A DNA stretch of 64,000 nucleotides from assembly GCA_963969395.1 (NCBI GenBank), contig OZ017796.1, positions 30,928,243-30,992,242 on the forward strand, read 5' to 3'. How positions within the stretch are numbered: position 1 is the first letter of the stretch; each line of letters begins with the position of its first letter. The translations under genes and the position numbers were made by a program. Below, in pieces: positions 11,701 to 22,500 of this stretch. The notes below the pieces were generated by a model, which searched no databases, was not told where the DNA came from, and saw only the letters and a program-made list of their open reading frames with translations. This DNA comes from Pseudoscleropodium purum. Its lineage: Eukaryota; Streptophyta; Bryopsida; Hypnales; Brachytheciaceae.

Positions 11701-14643
11701 CGTCGACATTGCGTGCTGGATTGAACGGTGTGTAGAAGTGGGTCATTTACTAGTTAAAAGTTAGGCATTTAAGGTAGACAAGCATATTACCACCCTAATT
11801 TGCAATCTAGGGGCCTATTTTAAGAGGACGCACATGTTTTTCAAAGGTGTGTACTTGTTTTACAAATCAAACCCAAGTGGAATTATAATTTTTTGATTAC
11901 AATTGTAATTTTTGTAAATTTCTGAAGTATTCTATCCTAAAACTATAAAACTGCCCATAGAGTGATCATAAACGTCCCATAGATAATTCATAACCGTCTT
12001 TCCACGTATCTAATGGCACTTAAGTATTCACCAATAAAGAATTGGCATGTTTCTCCTTGATGGCATTCACGCACTTGATTTTTTCAAAAAATGAACAAAT
12101 TTGGAGTCAAGAGTAGGATGATGGAATTGGATAGTGAATAGATTTTGGGCTAGTCTACCTTATCTACATTAATTTGTTTTAGTTCTAAGTGAGTGTGTTG
12201 TTAGACTTGTTGGGAGGTTTGTAGAAGGTTAGAGTTGTGTGACTAATAGTCCATTGGCCCTTCAAATTTGGTGGCAAAGTTCTCATTCTACAAATTGTAA
12301 CCTTCATCGGATGACAATGTGTTGTAAGAATGTAAAATCAAACTATAAGGTAGAAGCCTTGAATAGCTAAAATCCTAAAGCGCTTGTACAAAAGAGTTTT
12401 AGATGACCTTAAACAACAACAAAGTGTACAAAGAATAGTGCTTTCACAATGACAAATTAAAAAAAATCGGTCATCCCGATATCTTACCAAAAAAACCCTA
12501 ATCTCACAAAGACAATGGGCAAGTTCAATTGTTCACTTGTTATGAGGGTGTTTTCATTGGATAGAAAAGCCCCTTATAGAAGAGTTTGGTGAGAGTATGC
12601 TATCTAGTCTTCTAGACAATAGATTTTTCTAAAGTTTTTAAGCTATAGTTTATTATTAATAGATATTGAACCTAACTAACTTCAAATGCTCAACATTTTT
12701 CAATGGTTTATAGATATCAAAAGCATAATCAAATTCAAGTAATGAATTATATATATCCCTAAACCTCCATGAGGCTTGTACACCAAGACTATTCATGCTC
12801 TAAGCACCCTAATTGTATACCACTAAAGGTTTGATTGTCATTTGAACACACATGGGACTATTAATTTTCTACAACTTATTATTAAAAGGTATTGCCTCCT
12901 TTCCACTAAATACATGCCTTATTCCAACCATAGTCATTCCATCAATAACAAGACTACTTCTATTGAATTTCTACTCATTCAACAAGGTAACAAAAAAAAG
13001 GGAATAAACCACTGTAGCTACAACAAGAAGAGATGTTATTTGACAATGAATGAAGATTACCAATTCATTCATTGTCATTCAAGGCATTAAAAATTAGGGG
13101 TAGGATAGCCAACCCATTTCTAATCATTTAAGCAATTACACATTTTTAGAGTGTGGTTTTTTTGAATTTGTAGTTTTTCCCATGTATTGAAATAGAGTTT
13201 GGAATGATTTTCAATTTTTCCAAAATTTTATTATACAAAACATAATTATTATAAATTTTTTAGTCAAAAATCCTCTTTGACCTGTAATGGTATGTAGACC
13301 TTTTTATTTTTGACCATAGGCTAATTGCAACATTGTGAGTTTTGCAAACAATAGTAATGGGCCACAACTACGTTAAAAACTATGCTATAATTAGTTACTA
13401 TTCATCTTCTACTAATCAAAAAGAGAGTAGTCTATATTAAAAGAATGAAGAGGTGATAAAAAATGGGTTGAGTACTATAGACCAAGTAGGCCACTACAAG
13501 TGATTGTTACCCTGATAAATTCAATGCATCTTTAAATTCTCAATTCATTTATCAAAACAATGAACTATCTTGAGCGTTAAAATAGGATCCCTAAACTAGC
13601 ATCGAATTCTCAAAACTCAAGGGCCATAGTAGCAAATATCTTCCTATTGTTTCTGATTGCTAACTAATGGCTAAGATTCGCCATTCATAGCATTAAGAGA
13701 ATTGGGGAGAAAGTACCAAATGTCCTTTCCTTACTCAAATGTTTACTACTGTCTCATAGTATATTCAATTGATGTGAATCCAAGCTTGTTAGAAGCCTAA
13801 CTTGATTGAAAACTAATTCTTTAAATATTACATTCAAATTCCTTGCGGTCTTCCCAATCTTCTTTCTCTAAGTCATCGCTCCAAATCAAGGTGATAATAG
13901 ATCTCTATTACTAATATGTTCACCAAAGCCTCATCATAGGTTCATTTGATATGAAACTAGGTTTGTTAGAAAGCCAAATTAACTAATTACAAGATCACCC
14001 TAAATCACTTTCAAAGTCATTGTGGTTCTTCTCTTTCCTCAAAGTTGCTGCTTGAAATCTACAATAGAACCACCCATTGTCAACTAGGGGCCCATCCCCA
14101 ACCTATAAGATGCACTATTTCCAACCAAGGCTAGAATAAATGTTCAATCAAAGCTTTGAATGTATTTTTCTTTTTTTCAAAGTTGGGATTAATTAAGTCA
14201 TGACACATGTTCCAAGCTAGTGAACAAAAAGAAGTTCTTAAATGATTGGGATTGAAAGATTCTAAATGTTGGCTATAGGCTTGGACTAGCTGTCTACTTC
14301 CAAAATTCATAGTAATCTGAATTCAAAGAATAAATCACAAAAATTTAGTAATCCCCATGATTTCTATCTTCCTACATGCCAAAGAAGACACATTGCCTTC
14401 TACTACTCTAGAATATGCGCATATTGTTTAAGTAATTGACAATAGGTGGTTCTATCATAGACCATGACTTCCATGACTAAAACAATCACCACTGTCTTGT
14501 CCTTGCTCCAAATGAAGTGCACTTAGGTTTTTAGAAAAGCTAGCTCAAAGTTGTACCATCCCATCAAATTTGAGCGTCAAATCAGTATTCACAGTTTCAT
14601 CAATCTTGCCATCCTAAGTTGGTATTTTTAATCTAGATTCTAC
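11701..14643. other. AT-rich intergenic spacer
   Basis: No gene is seen. A 82-codon open frame at 12842-13090 has no recognisable features and matches chance in AT-rich sequence. Runs such as 13500-14600 read like old, decayed repeat sequence, but I could not pair them with another copy in the window. Confidence 0.5.
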
Positions 14644-14828
14644 ATTGACTAGTAGAAAAATTGTGGCCAAATTAACAAAACATCAACAATTTCTTGTTAA
14701 TTTGGATACTTAAACATCCATTTTCACAAATTTTTGTTAATTACGCCTAAATTAACAAAATAGTCTCATTTTTTTGTTAATTTGGATAGTGCAATTACCA
14801 CATCAACAAAAATTTGTTAATTTTTTTG

Positions 14829-14922
14829 AAATCTTTTAGAATCTTTTGAAAAAATTTAGAATATTTAAGAATATTTAAGAATCTTTAAGAATCTTCAAAA
14901 ATCTTCAAAAATCTTCAATATA
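14829..14922 (+). repeat. Short tandem array, about 11-bp period, inside the CACTA-like element
   Basis: Repeated units of the type TTAAGAATCTT and TCAAAAATCTT run head to tail for about 90 bases, diverging gradually from one type to the other. This looks like slippage expansion inside the transposon. Confidence 0.6.
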
Positions 14923-15402
14923 AAATTTAAATTTAAAAATAAAATAACTACACAATTTGGTATCTATTAAAGTCAATAGGCTTTTGGGGTGATTTTGGTC
15001 TTGTAAATGAACTTTTTTTCAAAATCTTTGAACTAATAATAGTTGTCAAATTAAACTATCTTTCACCTCCAACAATTCGTTTGAGTTTTAAATCTTTTAA
15101 TTAAACGTTATGAACAAAAGTTAGAGAAGGTGTTTAAAAATGTAAAAAAGAATGTCCATTTTCACCCCTCTCTGAATTTTGTCTATAACTTTTGATTGAA
15201 AGATTTAAATCTCAAACAAATCTTTGGAGGTGAAAAATAGCTCAATTTTCCAACTTTTGTTAGATCAAATTTCTTCTTGAAAGGTTTGCTTACAAGGTAG
15301 AAATTGCCCCCAAAGTCTGCTGACTTGAAATGACTATAAGAAAAAATTCAAAAAGTACATAAATAAATTTTTGTACCACTTGTAATCATGTGAAATTACA
15401 AA

Positions 15403-15455
15403 TGGTGTAATGGTTTGAACTTTGAACCTCATTCACGAGGTTCAGGGTTCAAACC
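15403..15455 (+). repeat. tRNA-like Pol III promoter segment (SINE head or tRNA relic)
   Basis: TGGTGTAATGG (15403-15413) fits the tRNA A box and GGTTCAAACC (15446-15455) fits the B box. They are about 32 bases apart, as in tRNAs and tRNA-derived SINEs. Between them, AACCTC and GAGGTT can pair as an anticodon-like stem, but around a 6-base loop. I cannot draw a full acceptor stem, so it is not a functional tRNA gene. A SINE or tRNA relic carried in the CACTA-like element is the best reading. Confidence 0.45.
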
Positions 15456-15460
15456 TTGGT

Positions 15461-15541
15461 GGTGGCATTTGCCATATTGGCATTGCCACGTAGCATGTGG
15501 GGCCATCCACATGGCAGGGGCCACTTGGCAAATGCCATGTG
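15461..15541. repeat. Imperfect inverted repeat after the tRNA-like segment
   Basis: GTGGCATTTGCCA at the left and TGGCAAATGCCA at the right can pair, enclosing further GCCA/TGGC-rich palindromic sequence. This GC-richer patch is unlike the rest of the element. It could be the body of a nested SINE-like insertion or simply a fold-back patch. Confidence 0.5.
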
Positions 15542-15783
15542 GATATTTTAAATTGTCTATATGGCATTGTCATGTGGCATCTTAAGATTGGTTACTCAAT
15601 TGTGGAAGAAAAAAAATTTAAAATTTAATTTTAAAAAATGTGACCAAGTCAACAAAAAAATTAATTGTTTTTTCTTAAAAAAATCAACACTTTTGTGTTC
15701 AAAAGTACCCAAATCAACAAAAAAAATCAACACTTTTGTGCTGAATTTTGTTGATTTGGTCACTATATTTTTTACTAGTGATT

Positions 15784-18332
15784 TCTCCTAATTCTAACTT
15801 CAACCCAACCTTCTCCTAACCCATAGACATGATTGAATTAAACCTACTTGGCAAATTTTCTAGGTTGCTATTCATTTCCAATCTCTCCTCTAAATTTCTT
15901 GTCCATTGTTTTTCTCTAAGTAGTATGTGCTTAAAGCTTCAAATTCCAAGTGTAAATAAAGAGAGGGAAGAAAAAATCATGAGAATCAAAGAGGAAAAAA
16001 GAGAGGTTTTATGAACTCTCTTCTCCTCTATCTACCACATGCCTTCATCTTCTTTGTTTTTTTGTCTTGATCTTTATTTTTTTAAGTTTGACCCTTTTAA
16101 TTATCTTCGTTTTCATTTCCTTTAGTCTTCATATTTTGTTTTGTAATTGCACTTCCCATTCCTAGATCACTTCTAATACTTATTCCTAGTCATCGTATTC
16201 TATTTTTTTTATTTTACAACTTCAACCATTTGCCTGATTTGCTTACTTTTTGAATCTTAATTAATCATCTTTTTGTTTTAAAGTCATAATTTTTCCCTAG
16301 GATTTCCTCCACATTTTTGCATAATTACATATTCTAAAATTCACACCATTGTTATAAAATTTCCATTCCTATCTATTGAAAAATTCATTAATTTATGATT
16401 ATGGATTAAATTCTTTCAATTATTAATTCTTAACTTATAGTTTCATTGGAATTGTCTAAATTTCTTTAATTCTTATTTGTAAACCAATGTGGTGGCTCAC
16501 ACTTGTTTGCATGTGGCGAAAAACATGCAATCATTAGAGGAGATTTTCATCCTTGAGAGGGCTGTGAGTTTCCAAACTATGTGAATTGCCCTACAAAGGG
16601 TTGCGGTAGCTCGCTAATGTGGCACAACAACTGCCACATCCAAAAATAATAATTCTTTTTTTCAAAAAGAAAATGAGAATTTTTTTCCAACTATTTTCTT
16701 CATTTTTTTTGGAAATAGTTGTTCCGCAAAACTATAGGGGGGGGAGGGGGGAAGTTTGCAATGCACCAGCTTGAAACGGTCCTCTTGACCTTCCTAAAAT
16801 CCTCTACTGCTTTGAGGTATAGACTATATGCACAATGATAGTCATTGTGCGCAACGATGATATATTACTATGCACAAATGCCCCACTCATTCGTGATAAG
16901 TGACATACTAAATTCATTCAAAAAAACCCATGCTATTTTTAATATTTTTTCTAATACATTTCTTTACATGTATTTTTATATAATTTTATTACCTTTTTTC
17001 TTAAATTTGTATTCTAAATATTATTTCTATATTTTTATAATTTTTACTTCACATTTATATATGCTTCCCTACATTTGTTTGTACACTACTTCTTAGACCA
17101 ACAAAAAGTAAATCTAGGAATACATGAATCAATGGTTAAAAAAAAGGCAATTCTCAAAAAATTGAAGCAATGGAAGGTTTTTTCCAATGCCTTATAATGA
17201 ATTGAGGTTCATAAGGAAATCAAGTATCCCATTGGTAAAGATGAGAGTTTTCTCCAAGAAGAAAGATATGAAATTTAATTTAACAAAATATGTCCTTATT
17301 TCCTTGCCATATTTGTAGAATGTTCTTTTTATTATTGCTTTCTATTGGCATAGGGAGTCTACAATGAACATCCATTTAGATGATTGTATTAAAAGAGTCC
17401 TCAAAAAAGTCTCTTTAGGCAAGTGCTTGTTCAAACAATAGATTTTTTTTGCTTTGGCTAAAACAACTTGGCAAACTATGAGAAAAAATGCCCTTGGTTA
17501 AAATGATTATTTTATTTCTTTTAGAGACTATAAAAAAAACTACAATCCTAAGACAATTACATACATTTTTGGGTTTTGGGGGGATTAGGACTGCTTTCTA
17601 CTATAGTAGAGAAGTACATCGAACAAAAATTGTAGAAAAATGGAGCATTATGATTGGAGGAAATTTTTTTTTTAGTTTATGGGGCTTATTCTACAACAAA
17701 GATTTGTTAGGTGGAGAACTTCAAGTATGGATGAAAAATTAATGTGTTTGCCTATGTGGCAACACTTTTTGTAAATGAAATTCTCTCAAGGTCAAGTTTA
17801 TTGGGTTGCATCACGCATAGAAAAGAAACTTGGGATTTAAAATCCTCCAAATTCATTTATTGTCTTTTTATTCTGGCAATTGAGGATTTTTTTAATTTCA
17901 AAATAGGATTAGGATAGAAGCCCCTAAATGTGACATTTATTAAGGATTTGCAAATCTTGAAGGTAGCTACAAAATAAAATGATGTGCACTTATTAGCAAA
18001 TGGTTTATAAAATCAACAAATTTGGTTTCACATTTTTCTAAGCTTGTATGAATATAATACAAATTTTTGGAAACAACTCTATAGATGCACCTATTGTAGA
18101 CACTACACTAACACCAAAGTAGGTATGAAAACATCGAGAAGTGACACATTCTAAACTTCGATAATGCATGGGTGATTGGCTAACATAAGACTTGCCCTCA
18201 TAACAATGACAACTTCTTGAAATCCCACTAGTCTTTTTGGAGTCGAGTTGCATTTGGATATGGTTTTTTTAAGTGTTCCAAGAACAATTCATGCTACATT
18301 TGTCTATTTCTATTGTAGCTTACTCTTCACTT
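15784..18332. other. AT-rich spacer; no gene recognised
   Basis: Open frames at 15829-16014, 16845-17096 and 17488-17742 are low-complexity or Lys/Phe/Ile-rich translations of AT-rich DNA and resemble no family. A G-run (eight G, A, six G) lies at 16737-16751, and short inverted repeats built on CAACTATTT flank it to the left. Confidence 0.5.
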
Positions 18333-18803
18333 CTTCTCTCCTTGTATGAAAGTTGTCCGAAGACTTCTCCGCGTGGTGGTTATAGTACAACCAATTAGAA
18401 CTTCTCATGACAATATTTTATTGTCGTTTCATCTTTTTCAACATCCTACCAATTGCATCAACTATCATAACCCGATGTTTTCGCCAAAACTTCTCTCCTC
18501 GTATGAAAGTTGTCTGAAGACTTCTCCGTGTGGTAATTATAGTACAACTGACCATAACTTCTCATGACAATACTTTATTGTCTTTTCATCTTTTCCAACA
18601 TCCTACCAATTGCATCAACTATCATAACCCGATGTTTTCGCCAAAACTTCTCTCCTCATATGAAAGTTGTCTAAAGACTTCTCCGTGTGGTAATTACAGT
18701 ACAACTGATCATAACTTCTCATGACAATACTTCATTGTCTATTAATCTTTTCCAACATCCTACCAATTGCGTCAAGTATCATAACCCGATGTTTTCACCA
18801 AAA
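18333..18803 (+). repeat. Three tandem copies of a 157-bp unit
   Basis: Copies are 18333-18489, 18490-18646 and 18647-18803, each starting CTTCTCTCCT(T/C)(G/A)TATGAAAG and ending near GATGTTTTCGCCAAAA. The spacing is exactly 157 bases both times. Copies 2 and 3 are nearly identical; copy 1 is slightly more diverged. Because 157 is not divisible by three, the similar short open frames seen in two copies are by-products, not a coding repeat. The array ends 698 bases before the ATG of the SUVR5-like gene. Confidence 0.92.
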
Positions 18804-19501
18804 CTTCTTGGCCGACTAGTGCATTTCTCCACCACCATAATAGAAAGCGGCCCTTAATGAGCAGTCCACTATTACTCAAAATCCACGCATGATTGTGGCG
18901 ATCCACCACTAACAACTCAAACACGAAATCCAAGGCCACGTCCTACAACGGCCCTTTTCCCCTAATTGATACCCTCCACGAACTCCCCCGGAGCGCAGGG
19001 TACACAGTTCCGGTATCCGGCAGCGTCCCTCTCAAATCGGTCCAGAGCGGCAACCAAATGTGCCTTCATCACAGTTGCTGGGAGAGGCGCTCTCGCAGGA
19101 CAGTATGGTTTGCAATGATGGTTGCTCCCTGGTGCTAGGGTTTGGGTTCCATCTCCTGTGGATGCGAGCTTGGTCGCGCGCACGCTCGAATTGAAAGGGC
19201 GCAATCGGATGCGCTCTCTCTCGATGGCCGCGCTTTCTGTTCCGGTTCCGGTTTGGATTTGGGAGCTTTGAAATCGTGGCTCCGCCATTTCCCTGCGTTC
19301 TGATTGACGCGGTATTCCGGCAATTGGTCTCGCTTTGTTGTTTCTTTTGAGATTTGTCGTTGGCGGTAGAAGTGGACATTTCGTCTTGGTTGATGTGAGG
19401 TTTTAGTGGAGAAAGCGGGGTCTGCGGAGATGCGGAGCCTTCACCCGCATTGCGGGTCTGCCAAGACTTAGGGCAGACGCGGGATTAGGGCAGACGCGAC
19501 T
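18804..19501 (+). promoter_or_regulatory. Promoter/5' UTR region of the SUVR5-like gene
   Basis: GC content rises from the tandem array toward the start codon, with a GC-rich probable 5' UTR from about 18950. Overlapping minus-strand open frames here (18962-19379) are Arg/Ser-rich shadows with no family likeness. No convincing TATA box is seen. Confidence 0.45.
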
Positions 19502-22500
19502 ATGTCTCTGCTCAAGCTTTTGTTCGACCTGCCGGAGGCTGGAGGTGAATCTAATTTCACTATGGAGGAACAGGAGGAGTTGATGGCGTTCGAGCACAAT
19601 CTGGATGAGCGTGGTCTGGGAGAGAATTTCGCACTTCCTCCCGCTCATGACCAGTTTGGCTTTCTGCCAGGGACTGAGGGTGCTGGTGCTCGGGATCCTG
19701 CAGCCGTGAACCTTTTGGATGGACCAATGGCAAATGGGGTTGAAAATGGGCATGCATTTGTCAGCTCGACGATCGAGAATTCCACACAATATGTCATTGC
19801 TCCAGTGCATCAAGAACCTGCTTCACTTGAAGAGAATGATGTATCCCGGAATACTCTGGAGCCTGCAAACGCGCCAGCCGTCGCGGCCTCAGAGTCTACT
19901 TTGGTTGCTGCTCCCGAAATTTCTCAGAGTTTGCAGCCTGTTGGAGGTTCCAATCAGGGGGTCACCCCATCCAAGAAGTACGATGTTAGCTCAAAGCACC
20001 AGGGATCTGGAAAAGCTGTATGGGTAAAGGTGTGAACTCTATCTAAGAGCTTTTACATTCTGCAATTTCACTATTATTGTGGACAAGATATGACTTCCTG
20101 GCCACTACTATGGTTTTAACTGGGCGTAATCGTAACTTGGGAGTATTGTGCGGGAGTGAAATTTTTATGCGGTCATCCGAATCGATCTTAGAGTTTTTGT
20201 GGGGGGTGTCTGTGTTCCTCGTGTTATTTTATTTTGTGCCTTCATTTTTCAAGGAATTTGGTCTCCAGAAGACTCATACAGACATTTGTTGTTGCAGTGG
20301 AGAGGAAAATGGCAGGCAGCCATCCAGGTTAGATTGGAAGATTGTAGAGCAGCAACAGTGAAGGCCATGCCCACTTATGGGAAAAAGGAATGGACCCCTA
20401 TATACGTGGTCACTAACCGATCTTATATATGGATAGATGCACAGAATATATGTGACATCAACCAAAAGCCAGAGCCTCTGGTGTCGGGAACTCATGATGA
20501 CTGGTTTCGTCTGGTGATAGACACAGGGGGACCAAGACGTCGTACATTTCTGAGCTTGGGGTGGGAGATGCTCGATATTAGTGATCGCTTGCACATAATG
20601 GTGAGATTCCTTTGCATTTAAATTTCAAATAGTAGTTCGATGAGTTTACAAATTCTCCCAAAACATCTTAGTTTGTCTTATAACTTCCGCTTTCCTGGAA
20701 CAGGGCGTGATAGAAAGAGCACGAGATGTAAGTGTTTGGAAGGAGTTCGCCAGGGAGGCCAGTGAAGCTGCCAAATACTCGGAGTTGGGGACCTTGTTAG
20801 TTCGTATACATACAGTAAGTACGGCAGCCCCGCGTGTATGAGGTTTAATTGTTTTTGCTTGGACGTTTCGGTGGTTGCTTCTATGCATCATTGAGTGAGC
20901 ATATGTCGTAGTATGTCTTCATTGTGTACTGGCATTGGCAATTACTGCCCTCATAGCAGTCATGTCCCATAGCTTTATGCTTCTTTTAGCCAGAATTTTG
21001 GTGATGTGGCCAGTTATAACATGGAATAGGATAGAAATAAGCGAGAAAATGTGGTTTGCGTGGCAGCAACAGCGCTTGAACAAGAAGAGGTGTTGCGGAT
21101 TGCCGTTTGAGGCAAATAGCAAGCCGTGATACGATTTAATATTCTATAAGTCTATTGTTGATATAAAACCACTATCCATCGAAATTCGTTACTGTCCAGA
21201 TGGACATCCCTGGATAGAAAGGTTGTAATCCACATGTTGCACTGTTCACCGCAATGTCCACGCTTCCGTCATTCAAAATGGATTTGATAAGAAATGTTTC
21301 AGGCGTAAGGATGTAGGAAGTTTACCGTTGACCTGGACTGTTTGATGTGCGTGGTTGTGCGAGGTGACTTCGTCCATTTTGTCTATTGCTTGTTGTGCCC
21401 TTGAAATTCTGTAGGCTGTGTTTTATGGCCGCTTGTCGGTGCCAGAGGACGTAGTGGTTTAAGATAACTGATCCGCAAAAGATACCTTCGCATTGGTCTT
21501 GTAATTTATAGCTATTTGAAATAAGGTTTCACCACATTTATTTGGACATCCTTCGAATAACGTGAAAATTTATTGCAGCATCGCTAACGTTGAGTTTACA
21601 TCATTAACATCATAATCATCATAATCATCATATGCAGGTCGTTGAACCAGTTTATGTTCGGCAATCTTGGGTCGAGAAACGCCTGACTGCGTGGACACAA
21701 GAATGCTTGAAAGCTGAAACTGCGGCAACCATTGAGAAACTGACAAAGGTTCGTGCTTATAGGTCTTTTTTCATTCCAAAGAAATTAATATCCTTCCGGT
21801 TATTGTTTAGTCGTCGCTGGTGACTTGTTCATCATCTCAGTGCATCCTGTAACCTTAAATGGATTGAAGGCTTGAGAATACTCATCGATGAAGATGAGAA
21901 GCCGAATGCATCACCTGGTCTGCATTCTAGTCATGGTTCCACTCCCATGAGGAAGACTTCGATTTGCTGTAATGATGATGTTCTTTGTATAGCGTCTAAA
22001 TGCAACTCAGAGGTAGACATTTTTGTAATGTGCATGCCTTCTGAATACGTATGCATCACCTCACCTTTGTGTTTTCTGTTGTCACAACTTTAGATTTCTC
22101 CCTATCTTAAATGTTGTTGGTAATATGTTGCCCGATTGACTCCTAGGTGTGCTGTCCAATAACCAGCATCCGACAATTTCTGTGTCCTTTTACTGAATCT
22201 GCAGCTCTTCATGTTTGACAGGAATGTATTAGAGTTATCCTGTGGGACGAGGCAGCTAGGCTTTGGGAGGCTCCTGAGCAACCGGTGCTTGACCCAAGTT
22301 GGGCAAATTGGAAAGGCCCTGCTTTTGATGAGCTTGCGGAACCTGAAAGTGACATTCTCTTGCCATCTGACAAACTATCTCGACCTTCTTCCTCTTCATC
22401 TGTGACTCCAAAGGCAGAGAAAGAGGGAAATTCAGGATCTAAGCGCGGCCGCAAGCCCAAGGAGGGTAGTGACCGACCAGAGTCACTGATTCCGGCTAGA

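Larger units (their letters stand above)
14647..15780. mobile_element. CACTA-like non-autonomous DNA transposon (1134 bp)
   Basis: The left end reads GACTAGTAGAAAAATTGTGG and the right end, reverse-complemented, reads CACTAGTAAAAAATATAGTG; both continue with GACCAAAT/GGCCAAAT-like sequence, so they are imperfect terminal inverted repeats. The right end has the canonical CACTA terminus and the left differs by C to G at the first base. Three-base direct repeats ATT (14644-14646 and 15781-15783) flank the element, the target-duplication size of the CACTA (En/Spm, CMC) superfamily. Subterminal copies of AAATTAACAAAA and TTTTGTTAATTT lie at 14668-14820, as is usual for this group. No transposase frame is present, so it would need a transposase in trans. 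It contains a tRNA-like promoter segment and an internal short tandem repeat. Confidence 0.8.

Noticed and set aside
18346..18724. Repeated open frames of 73 and 64 codons with the same protein sequence
   Set aside because: They arise from the 157-bp tandem repeat; 157 is not a multiple of three and the frames carry no recognisable domain.
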